64,000 nt of DNA, taken from assembly GCA_030998225.1 (NCBI GenBank), contig JAPYXD010000382.1, positions 620,001-684,000 of the forward strand, given 5' to 3'. Position numbers and translations under genes: made by a program. The notes under the pieces are model-generated. The model saw nothing but the letters and a program-made list of their open reading frames with translations, was not told the origin of the DNA and did no database searches. The DNA comes from Diplolepis rosae. Taxonomy: Eukaryota; Arthropoda; Insecta; Hymenoptera; Diplolepididae. Positions 53,636 to 64,000 of the stretch are shown one piece after another; position 1 is the first letter of the stretch; each line of letters begins with the position of its first letter.

Positions 53636-54599
53636 GGACCATTTTTCACCCTCGTATATTATCCACCTATTGCTTAGATAGCTAGTCGTCCATCATTCGC
53701 GAAAGATAGTTTGGAAACATGATTACTTCAAATAATCTTCCTGCCGACGATGCCAATGTTTTTCAATGGCATTTGATCATACGTAAACATTATTTTTGAA
53801 ATTAAAGCATTTTTACAAAAATTAAATTTAAGTGTTAATAAATGTAAGATAAATAAGAGTTGTTAAGAATAATGCAATAATACTTTTTAATCTCGAAAAT
53901 ATTGCATTAGCTAGTTTCATTCAATTATTTGTTTGTCAAATCGAATAAATATTAATTTTTTGAGATGTTTTGAGAAAAACAATAAAAATGATCGAATACC
54001 GAAATAAAACAAAAATTTGTTGATAAAATTATAAGTAACGATACGTGTACTCTTTTATTCAAGTCCCTCAAACCATACTCCAACTATCCTTGCTATTAAA
54101 TAATAAAAAACAATATTTACAAAAGCTAATAGTTTTTGGTTTATTTAGAAACAAATTTTAGATTTCGAAATTCTCGAAATAAATAGAACCAGAGGAAGTA
54201 ACAAGGAAAGTTCTGAAAAATTACCGATAGTCAAGCGATTCCACGGGGCGATGTCCATAAATTATTTATTAAATTTGGGACTAGTACTAGAGCATCAAGA
54301 TCTACTCCAGAACTACTTCAGAGACTTCAGTTTTGGACGAATCAAGGAAGACTTCAACTTTAATCAGTTTAAAAACGGCTACCGCTGAGAATTTGACTCC
54401 TGCGCTACCACAGTCAGTTGCACTGAGAGATGCAACGATGCAAAGAGTTTGCAAATCCTAGACTCCACGTCAGCAGGCGCGACATTCAAAATGTAGAAAC
54501 AAAAGAAAAGAACCTTCAATTTATGAAATAGTACTCACAATTTCGCCTTTTCGTACACGCGGCGCAATAGGAACTCAGGGGTAGTGGTATCAACAGTCT
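53636..54599. other. Intergenic stretch without recognised element
   Basis: AT-rich; nothing supported. Confidence 0.5.
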
Positions 54600-55300
54600 C
54601 CGCTAGGCTCGCAGCGCAAGCTTGCCCGCTGTAAACGTGAAACCGCGTGTCTATAACCGAGCGCACGCAATTCTCAGCAGTACAGTGATCCCAGAATGCG
54701 TAAGATTTTTTCTCCCACCACGTTTCCGCGTGTAAGCAACACATATAAACGCGTCGTGTCGATGTATCCCCGCTCTATCGCTTGTTTGCACGCTTGCAAA
54801 TAAAGAATTGGATGATTGCCACTGCTTCTTCGTTTTCTCTCGGCTTCGCTTCGGCTTTTGGGTTCGGTACTGTTGGTTCGTCGAAAGTCGAGAATTGCCG
54901 AGGATGCACGATTGTAACACGTATATTTTCAGATTTCATGCTGTCGGTTATTGAGTGGAAATTGAGAATTGTGTTTCTCTCTACTCTCTCGACATCGTGC
55001 AATAGAGGCGCGAAACATACGACCAGTGTCTCCAGAACGTGGGATTTTTCGGCCCCCACCACGTTCCCATCTGGGAGAAACACATGCAATCGTGGCGTGT
55101 CAGTGTGTCGGCTCTGCTACACGCTGCGGTCACCAGCTTCGTGTAAAGCCGAAGGTGCACGAAGACGGACTTCGTTACAATGCTTGAGTTTTCAAGTTAT
55201 TTTTAGATTTCACGCTTTCGTTTATCGAGTCGAAATTAAGAATTGTATTTTTCTCGAGTACGTGCAAAAGAGGCGCGAAGCAGACGACGAATTTGAATTT
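54600..55300. repeat. Diverged tandem units of about 270-335 bp
   Basis: Related segments recur at about 54,689, 55,023 (CAGTG...CAGAA(T/C)G...CCCACCACGTT...AACACAT) and at 54,931 and 55,205 (AGATTTCA(T/C)GCT, then GAGT(G/C)GAAATT, AGAATTGT, AGAGGCGCGAA). The composition is GC-richer than the flanks. Open frames across it (e.g. 54782-55366 +) have no recognised domain. The CCAGAACGTGGGA/CGGCCCCCACCA block also occurs at about 10,185-10,220. Confidence 0.5.
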
Positions 55301-55398
55301 ACGAAGTATATAGTTCAAGAAATAACACTTTTCTTCAATTTCTTGAAGAAAGTCTGCATGAAATAAACATCAGTATGATCTTGGAAAATTTCATGAGG

Positions 55399-57978
55399 AT
55401 TTCAACACTTCAAAAATAAACTTTCAGTGAAATTTAGTGACAATAAATGTATAAAATTTGAATGAATATATAATTTTCCATTCAAATTTATATACTTCTT
55501 ACTAATTTTGTACATTTAACAATTTTTCAATTAGAACAATATTTTCTATCAAGATAAAATGAACATAAAATTCAAGTTCATAATTTATATTTTCAGTAAT
55601 ATGTTAGAAATATTTTCATCTCACATTTTTGTAGCCTAAGCACAAACTTTTCATTCCAAAACTTAAAATCTCTACGGAAATGGAAAATTGTCTAATAGCA
55701 GTAGATAAATTAAAAAGCTAAAATATGTGTTTATTGGTATTTCCATATTAACATATAAATATCAATCAACTTTAAATTTTACATAAAAATGTTCGTTCGA
55801 AGTGTTCAAATCTTGTTACAATTTGACAAGATTTTATGGAGGAGTGCAATCTTTTGGATGAAATATTTTGTAGTTCTTAATTTGTCTGTCCGTCTGAAAT
55901 CGTAGTAAGATTTGAACAGTAAACAACAAATTTTCCAATAGAATTCAGGATAAATAGTAATTGATTCAGGAAATACTTCAACTCTGTAGAGCATTGTTGT
56001 ATTTCGAATTCAAAATGTGTGCTTAAGCCACAAAAAAGTAAGCTGAAAATGTAGATATAAAACTAATTATGTCATGTTTATGTCTTCTTAATGGAAAATA
56101 CTTTGCATATAATTCTCTAATTCGATATTTTTTTAATGTATGAACATTCAAGAAATTGATAAATATTCCATCTTTTTATAGGAACTAAAAATTTCCGGAT
56201 AATGCTTTGATTGAGAAAGCTAAAAATTTGTCAAATATTGATATAAATTGCAATTTTACAATTGCATTATTTTTCAAATATTTTAACATCTCTTCAATCT
56301 TGATAATTCTTACAGAAGTTTATTTCATGTGAGTGACTTTTTCTTTTTCTAATGAAATATTTCGTAATTCTAAATTCGGACCAATTCGTAACATTGTAAA
56401 AAGATTTTAAAACTTCATAAAAATTTTTTTTCTGTTTTATTCAAAGTCAATAAATATTCAATGTTTGGAATCGAAATATAAGTAAATGATTTTTAATTTC
56501 TGTGAATAAACTGCTTTAATAAGACAATCTTTCTTCTTTGTGAGAAATCTCAATTTTAAAATTAAAATTCTACGCATAGGATACAAAAACATAATAGGAA
56601 AATACTTTTATTACAGAATTTTGAAATATACAAGTTGACCAATTTTTAGTCGAGTAAATCGGCTACTTTAAGCAAAAAATTATGTTAAAAATATTTTATC
56701 AAAAAAAAATAAGACACATTAAATTACGGTTTAAAATCCACATTCATAGATTGATGGTAAAAGCAGTTTAAAGTTTTTTAATCTTACGTTTTAGTGACGT
56801 ATGCACAGACTTTTAATCAGATAAATGAAATGCTTTATAGAAAGTCAAAATTTTCTTATTACTGCACTTAATCAAATTTATAAAGTAAAAATATTTTTTA
56901 ATTGATGCTTTCACTCAATTCTTTAAACATTCATTAATTGAAAATTGTACTCAAAATTTAATCTTGCAGCGTTCCAATATTCCCACAATGTTACAAAATC
57001 TTATTAATCATTATTTTAGTCGAATTATTTTCAAAATATTTAAAAAATAAATGTAAATATTTTGATTAAATACTCTGTCAAATTTTGCATTTGACTGATC
57101 TTGCAAAATTGTTGAAAGTTTTGAATACCGATAGAAGAAACTTTAAATGAAATTTTATGTCCATAAATGCTTAAAGTTCTATATAGAAATATCAACTACA
57201 ACATTCTCAAATTTTATAAATAAACTACTAAATTCAAAAAGTTTCGGATTTTTTTAAAAACTGTACAAATTTCAAATATGAATCACTCAAAATCTACTGA
57301 TTATCAGTGAAATTTGACTGATTTAAATAACTAAAAACAGGTTACTGTGAATCAGTCAAATTTCACTGATTACTTCAGTGAAAAGTAACTGATTTAACAG
57401 TGAAAAATATTGTTTCCACTGATGATTCAGTGAAAAGGCAAATCACTGATTCAATCAGTGAAAATTTGACTGATTCAGATTTAGAGTGTATACAAATTTC
57501 AAATATAAAGTGTACTCTGTACATTAATCAAACAAATTTAGAAGATGAATATTTTAATAAATATTCCTAAATATTATTGGAATATGATACATATCGATTT
57601 AGAAAAACTTCTTCAAAGTACTCAGACATTTTTCTTATTTTACGACATTTTTGCACCATGTTTGACCTTTGGGTAGGATACAAGAAAACAATTGTAGACA
57701 TACTTTCATTACTTAGTAAAATACTATGAAGACTTTCTTTTTAAATTAAAGCGAAAACTTTTAAAACCTTTAACAATCGGTTGCATAGATTCTGCTCTAA
57801 TCTTGGACGCAATTAGAGAAATAGGTTTTTTTGCTTTTTTTAGATCTAGTTTTTGCCTTAAACATAAAAGAAAGAAAACACATTTGAAATATTAAAATAA
57901 AAGACTGGTTCATTCTTAGAGAATCCCAAATATTCTGAAATAAAACTCCTTTCCACACCACCACGGAGGTAGAGTTTA
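55399..57978. repeat. Giant inverted repeat, left arm
   Basis: Reads as the near-exact complement of 61419-64000 over its whole 2.58 kb, e.g. inner end CACCACGGAGGTAGAGTTTA against its complement at 61,419, and outer end ATTTCAACACTTCAAAAATA against the last bases of the window. Only a few mismatches per 100 bases in the sections I compared, none in others. No meaningful open frame. The true outer end is not determined because the right arm leaves the window. Confidence 0.93.
57299..57485. repeat. Cluster of TCAGTGAAA / TTTCACTGA motifs in left arm
   Basis: About a dozen copies of CAGTGA, CACTGA, GACTGATT or AATCAGTCAAATT, in both orientations, within 190 bases. Mirrored at 61915-62105 in the right arm. 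The dense direct and inverted short motifs resemble subterminal transposase-binding clusters, but function is inferred only. Confidence 0.6.
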
Positions 57979-58454
57979 AGGCTTGTTTTTTTTACGTGGT
58001 ATCCCCTGTAGGCCTAGTCCACGTCCTACGAAACGAAAAGGGTTTTTGCTTTCAAGCAAAAAGAAAAAAGGAAAAAAATGAAGCAAAGTGGTAAAAAACG
58101 CTACAAATGTAGCCCGTACTTCAGGGTCGCCTCTATCAAATGCCAGTATACGTCGAACAAAAATGTTTTGTTTTAAATCAAATAATGAAGAAGTTTGATT
58201 AATTCGGGATGATTTGGGGTGCTTGATTATTGTGAGTCCCCTTGCCTCTCACTTATGCCCAAAGCGTGATATTACTCAATTTCAGTATGTTTTCTTACTC
58301 ACAAAATAATAATTAAAACTAAACAATTTCCATACCCGAGGCACGCGAAGAAAGGAATAAAGAACGTATCTCTGATATAAGAAATAAAATGTCATTATTT
58401 TGTGAGTAAGAAAGGGGTTTGAAATTGATTAACGCCATGCCTTGGCCATTAGAA
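57979..58454. other. Spacer between left arm and hAT gene
   Basis: Includes a T-rich segment and a 36-base block (58213-58248) whose complement matches the DD41D element's 3' flank. Otherwise likely the 3' UTR of the hAT transposase. Confidence 0.5.
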
Positions 58455-60560
58455 TTAATCCTCTCCTTCGTGAGCGAAGAGCGACAAACCACTTTCCCTA
58501 TCACTTTCTGCCATCTCATATAGATTTTCGGTCATTAATTGCAAATGCTTCGAAGTGATGCTCGTTGTTCTGGCTGTTTCAGCTCTCGCCTTTAGGGCTG
58601 TTCGAGTAACACAAATTGAGTTGACCGTCCTGTTTCCTAAGCGATTTCTTTTGGGAGTTTTCGCGTCCGTGAGCATGGAGAAACCTCGCTCCGCCTCAGC
58701 ATTTGAATGAGGAAGACTCCGAACATGGTTCAATACTGAGGTCAAATTTGGAAAAAGTTTTTCTCCTGTACTCGTCGAAGATACACCGATACTAGACCAC
58801 ATTTCGTCAAAAGATAAATTCGACCACTTTTCTTTGAGTTCCTGTCTGATTTTGAGTAAAGAATCCCACTCTTTTTGTACACCTATTCTATCAAACGACC
58901 CTAAATCTTGACAAACTTTCCAGACCCTAGGAAAAGTTTCCCTTCGATCAGCATAGAAAGCTACTTGAGGCCGGAAAACAGCAACGCAAGACAAAAAGAT
59001 GTCATCAAAAGGAAGTCGATTGCGAATTTCTTCGCTTGCTGTGACATAAAATTTCAAGCAATTACGAAGAAATAGATCAACTTCTACTATTTGCAATTTC
59101 TTGTTTGCAAGTTGCTGCTGGAAATATTCTCGCGTTTCCTTACCAACGTCAATGTCTTGAAGCGGCTTTTGATTACTAGGATCTGCAAAGTTAACATTTC
59201 TAATGATTTGAAAGAATAAATTCGGTTGAAGAAGACCCTCTTTCAAATAACTGCTAAGAATTCATACGAAGAATTTAGCCGAGTTTGGCTGGAGTTCCTG
59301 AACCATTGTTTCGCGACTTTGAAATTTCGCATTGTATACGTTGAACCTATTCAAAGTAAATTTCAAGAATAGGAAATATGCGAGTGTCAAAGGATTCTGC
59401 ATTTTTCCTAACAAGTCTTTGGCCTTCTCTACCTTCTCAGATACGAGGGCCATAAGATACTGAAGAATAACTTCCCAATTCTTTATTATAATATCTATGC
59501 ATCGATAGCAGACAAGCCAGCGAGTTTCAGAATGACTAGGAATTTTTTGATAGTCATTTCCTAATTCCAAAACAATCGATCGAAAAATAGCCGTTCGCTT
59601 GGAGCTAGCATTAAGAAAAGCTGGCAAATCTTTGATTAAATCCTCTACATCTGGGATTGTGGCACAAGCATATTTTGCTACAATTGCTGACGAATGCGAG
59701 ACACACGGGAAAACAATTAAACGGGGACTTTTTTCCTTTAATTTTGTTTTAAATGAGGACCTATTGCCGACCATCACCTGTGCATTATCACAAGCTAAAG
59801 CACAGATATTAGATAAAGGGATTTTCTGCCCGGACAATGCTTTTTCGAACGCATCAAAAATTTTAGAGGCAGAACAATCCGAAGCATTTACATTAATAAG
59901 CTGGAGCAATTCCACCCTGACAGAAAATGTCGTTGGCTCCACATATCGAACCATTAATGACAGCCACTTTTCTAGAGTCCTGTCGGTCGTTTCGTCTTCG
60001 TACACTGAAAATGATTGCTTACGCAAAATATTTGCCATGCGATCAGTTTCAGCAGCACATAAGACGTTATTTACAACTAGGACCATTTTAGTGTGGCTCA
60101 ATCTAACGTCTTTTAAAACCGAAGGTTCCATATCGTGGAAAAGTCCTATCAATTCTGATGAAATCGCGAATGGTAAATTATGCTCTACGAAAAATGTACT
60201 AATCCTAATCTCTGCTTCTTGTACTTTCTGTTTGAAAGTAACACTTTCCGGAATCGTGGAATTTGTGAATTCTGAAGCAGAAGAACTTGCTACACAAGGT
60301 TCAACACTGTAAGAATTGGCAGTTACATTAGAAGAATTTTCACTTACTACTCCATAACATTCTAATTTATTTGAAAACTCTTGCTTCTTTCTGTGTGATA
60401 AAGATGCTTCATGCTTTTCAATTTCCAATTTGCCACATAGCAACGTTTTATTGCAAATTTTGCAATGAAATCTTGTTTCATCTGCTAATGTAACCACCCA
60501 CTCTCTCCACGATGGAAATTCCTCAAACCATCCCAACTGAAAGTTTTTTGCATTTTTCAT
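58455..60560 (-). pseudogene. hAT-superfamily transposase, one in-frame stop
   Basis: Minus strand, one reading frame of 701 codons from ATG at 60560 to the stop at 58455, interrupted only by TGA at 59264-59262 (codon 433). The N-terminus has a BED/TTF-like finger (FHCKICNKTLLCGKLEIEKH, SHRKK, residues about 30-60). The catalytic region has VYEDETTDRTLEKW (first Asp) and CALACDNAQVMVGNRSSF (second Asp), then HSETRWLVCYRC. The C-terminal dimerisation block is typical: FPNLTSVLNHVRSLPHSNAE then AERGFSMLTDAKTPKRNRL. Length and order fit animal hAT transposases of the ZBED5/ZMYM-like type. It lies in the loop of the giant inverted repeat. Near-intact, so recently active or only recently inactivated. 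Confidence 0.9.
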
Positions 60561-61418
60561 GACTTTTCCTTCAAAACACTCGAATTTGGGTCAACCGGAT
60601 TACTCATTGTGAACAATAAATTATACGACGAAGGAAAACAGAATTATTTGAAAAGAATTAATAAGATGAAAAGTCGATAAAATTGAGCGAATGTGAATAA
60701 TTTGTAATCTGCACACAAATTAAGTTTCACAAAATAAACTTACCCACAAGCATCAAACAATAACGTACGTAAGAGCACTCACGTATCACCAAATAATAAT
60801 ATAATATTCTTACTTTTGTCGTTTTCAATACGGAATTACGATAAAAATATGAAGAATCCACACTCTTGCCTTCTCAAATAACGCATAAAGCGAGAATCAA
60901 GTATATCTTAGAAGAAAACAAAAGAAGGTTGCTATTATTATTTGTTTTCGTCTCCAATTTGACCTCTATATCGTCCGTTTGCGATTTAAAACATTGGTAA
61001 CTTTTTGGCTATTAATCTGATTGAGCTACAACTTTTCAGAAAACTTTCTTTACTAAAGTATTAAAATTTTTCTCCTGTAGATAGTTTCAGAAAATGTAGA
61101 CACTTAATACAATATTAATAAAATCGTAAAATTCTGAAAATTTGTTAAGCTAGCGCGAGTGGAAGTAGAGAAAACAATTTTTTTTTTTAAATGTACTTCT
61201 CCCAATTACTTGAAAAATTAGAAGTTTTAAAAATTTTTGCAAAAGGAAAAACGATGTGCCTTGAAAGTGTGTACAAGTCCTTGAAATTCAAATTCGAACG
61301 ATTTTTGTAATTAATTATCCTGTACATTTAAAGATACAATTTTTGTATTTGGAATAAGTTTTCTGCAATTACGAAAAAATTTATTTAGAGTACATAAAAT
61401 TTATTGAACTATTACTAG
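60561..61418. other. Spacer upstream of hAT gene
   Basis: AT-rich 858 bases between the hAT start codon and the right arm, presumably containing its promoter. No clear hAT terminal repeat or 8-bp duplication is seen here. Confidence 0.45.
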
Positions 61419-64000
61419 TAAACTCTACCTCCGTGGTGGTGTGGAAAGGAGTTTTATTTCAGAATATTTGGGATTCTCTAAGAATGAACCAGCTTTTTTA
61501 TTTTAATATTTCAAATGTGTTTTCTTTCTTTTATGTTTAAGGCAAAAACTAGATCTAAAAAAAGCAAAAAAACCTATTTCTCTAATTGCGTCCAAGATTA
61601 GAGCAGAATCTATGCAACCGATTGTTAAAGGTTTTAAAAGTTTTCGCTTTAATTTAAAAAGAAAGTCTTCATAGTATTTTACTAAGTAATGAAAGTATGT
61701 CTACAATTGTTTTCTTGTATCCTACCCAAAGGTCAAACATGGTGCAAAAATGTCGTAAAATAAGAAAAATGTCTGAGTACTTTGAAGAAGTTTTTCTAAA
61801 TCGATATGTATCATATTCCAATAATATTTAGGAATATTTATTAAAATATTCATCTTCTAAATTTGTTTGATTAATGTACAGAGTACACTTTATATTTGAA
61901 ATTTGTATACACTCTAAATCTGAATCAGTCAAATTTTCACTGATTGAATCAGTGATTTGCCTTTTCACTGAATCATCAGTGGAAACAATATTTTTCACTG
62001 TTAAATCAGTTACTTTTCACTGAAGTAATCAGTGAAATTTGACTGATTCACAGTAACCTGTTTTTAGTTATTTAAATCAGTCAAATTTCACTGATAATCA
62101 GTAGATTTTGAGTGATTCATATTTGAAATTTGTACAGTTTTTAAAAAAATCCGAAACTTTTTGAATTTAGTAGTTTATTTATAAAATTTGAGAATGTTGT
62201 AGTTGATATTTCTATATAGAACTTTAAGCATTTATGGACATAAAATTTCATTTAAAGTTTCTTCTATCGGTATTCAAAACTTTCAACAATTTTGCAAGAT
62301 CAGTCAAATGCAAAATTTGACAGAGTATTTAATCAAAATATTTACATTTATTTTTTAAATATTTTGAAAATAATTCGACTAAAATAATGATTAATAAGAT
62401 TTTGTAACATTGTGGGAATATTGGAACGCTGCAAGATTAAATTTTGAGTACAATTTTCAATTAATGAATGTTTAAAGAATTGAGTGAAAGCATCAATTAA
62501 AAAATATTTTTACTTTATAAATTTGATTAAGTGCAGTAATAAGAAAATTTTGACTTTCTATAAAGCATTTCATTTATCTGATTAAAAGTCTGTGCATACG
62601 TCACTAAAACGTAAGATTAAAAAACTTTAAACTGCTTTTACCATCAATCTATGAATGTGGATTTTAAACCGTAATTTAATGTGTCTTATTTTTTTTTGAT
62701 AAAATATTTTTAACATAATTTTTTGCTTAAAGTAGCCGATTTACTCGACTAAAAATTGGTCAACTTGTATATTTCAAAATTCTGTAATAAAAGTATTTTC
62801 CTATTATGTTTTTGTATCCTATGCGTAGAATTTTAATTTTAAAATTGAGATTTCTCACAAAGAAGAAAGATTGTCTTATTAAAGCAGTTTATTCACAGAA
62901 ATTAAAAATCATTTACTTATATTTCGATTCCAAACATTGAATATTTATTGACTTTGAATAAAACAGAAAAAAAAATTTTTATGAAGTTTTAAAATCTTTT
63001 TACAATGTTACGAATTGGTCCGAATTTAGAATTACGAAATATTTCATTAGAAAAAGAAAAAGTCACTCACATGAAATAAACTTCTGTAAGAATTATCAAG
63101 ATTGAAGAGATGTTAAAATATTTGAAAAATAATGCAATTGTAAAATTGCAATTTATATCAATATTTGACAAATTTTTAGCTTTCTCAATCAATGCATTAT
63201 CCGGAAATTTTTAGTTCCTATAAAAAGATGGAATATTTATCAATTTCTTGAATGTTCATACATTAAAAAAATATCGAATTAGAGAATTATATGCAAAGTA
63301 TTTTCCATTAAGAAGACATAAACATGACATAATTAGTTTTATATCTACATTTTCAGCTTACTTTTTTGTGGCTTAAGCACACATTTTGAATTCGAAATAC
63401 AAAAATGCTCTACAGAGTTGAAGTATTTCCTGAATCAATTATTATTGATCCTGAATTCTATTGGAAAATTTGTTGTTTACTGTTCAAATCTTACTACGAT
63501 TTCAGACGGACAGACAAATTAAGAACTACAAAATATTTCATCCAAAAGATTGCACTCCTCCATAAAATCTTGTCAAATTGTAACAAGATTTGAACACTTC
63601 GAACGAACATTTTTATGTAAAATTTAAAGTTGATTGATATTTATATGTTAATATGGAAATACCAATAAACACATATTTTAGCTTTTTAATTTATCTACTG
63701 CTATTAGACAATTTTCCATTTCCGTAGAGATTTTAAGTTTTGGAATGAAAAGTTTGTGCTTAGGCTACAAAAATGTGAGATGAAAATATTTCTAACATAT
63801 TACTGAAAATATAAATTATGAACTTGAATTTTATGTTCATTTTATCTTGATAGAAAATATTGTTCTAATTGAAAAAGTATTAAATATACGAAATTAGTAA
63901 GAAGTATATAAATTTGAATGGAAAATTATATATTCATTCAAATTTTATACATTTATTGTCACTAAATTTCACTGAAAGTTTATTTTTGAAGTGTTGAAAT
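61419..64000. repeat. Giant inverted repeat, right arm (runs off window)
   Basis: Inverse complement of 55399-57978, differing by a few substitutions and a two-base length difference. Contains the mirrored CAGTGA motif cluster at 61915-62105. The pairing is still perfect at base 64000, so the arm continues outside the window. Confidence 0.93.

Noticed and set aside
54782..55366. 194-codon open frame beside the giant repeat
   Set aside because: It crosses tandem repeat units, has no domain, and the frame is not kept between units.
55806..55994. 62-codon frame repeated in both giant arms (also 63405-63593)
   Set aside because: It is present twice only because the arms are inverted copies; it has no domain and shows ordinary substitutions between copies.
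59262..59264. Selenocysteine or programmed readthrough at the hAT TGA
   Set aside because: No SECIS-like evidence and no precedent in hAT transposases; a simple nonsense mutation is the plainer reading.
59599..60312. 237-codon plus-strand frame opposite the hAT gene
   Set aside because: It is the antisense shadow of the conserved hAT coding sequence.

Overview
The window looks like AT-rich nuclear DNA from an arthropod, most likely an insect. The evidence is a spliced eukaryotic gene, dense mariner, Tc1, hAT, P-type, TTAA-bounded, R1-like LINE, SINE and Penelope-like remnants, and no bacterial operon structure. Hymenoptera is possible, but I cannot prove it from the sequence.

I can support one host gene. 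It encodes replication factor C subunit 2 (human RFC2; the orthologue is named RfC4/RfC40 in Drosophila), on the + strand, in six exons: 5958-6073, 22749-23016, 49613-49861, 50966-51175, 51242-51355 and 52201-52302. Joined, they give 1,059 nt and a 352-residue AAA+ clamp-loader subunit with intact Walker A, Walker B and SRC motifs. The gene covers 46.3 kb because intron 1 (16.7 kb) and intron 2 (26.6 kb) are full of mobile elements, so most of the window is RFC2 intron.

Layout. 1-1.4 kb: last exon of a P-element/THAP9-like transposase. 3.8-5.9 kb: a foldback element, an LTR primer-site remnant, the presumed RFC2 promoter, and a hairpin MITE inserted just upstream of the start codon. Intron 1 (6.1-22.7 kb): tandem repeats, a TTAA-bounded element, an R1-like LINE fragment, a Penelope-like inverted structure, a dyad-bearing satellite, two poly-G tracts, two broken mariners, and a second copy of the hairpin MITE lying inside a LINE. 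Intron 2 (23-49.6 kb): foldback elements, a longer R1-like LINE, a mariner split by a TTAA element, a palindromic SINE with a 16-bp target duplication, an intact DD41D mariner-like transposon with 370-bp terminal repeats, an internally deleted mariner, a tRNA-derived SINE, a mariner split by a Tc1 element, a jockey/CR1-like LINE, and two adjacent degraded genes of multicopy insect families. Intron 5 holds two hairpins and a repeat whose stem covaries with a second copy in intron 2.

Downstream of RFC2 there is another LINE fragment, then diverged tandem units, then from 55.4 kb to the window end a giant near-identical inverted repeat (arms of at least 2.58 kb) around a 3.44-kb spacer. The spacer carries a 2.1-kb hAT transposase frame broken by a single TGA. 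This structure, the covarying repeat family, the palindromic SINE and the paired degraded genes at 44.5-47.5 kb are the most unusual items. All calls are by eye and from memory of protein families; no database search was run.
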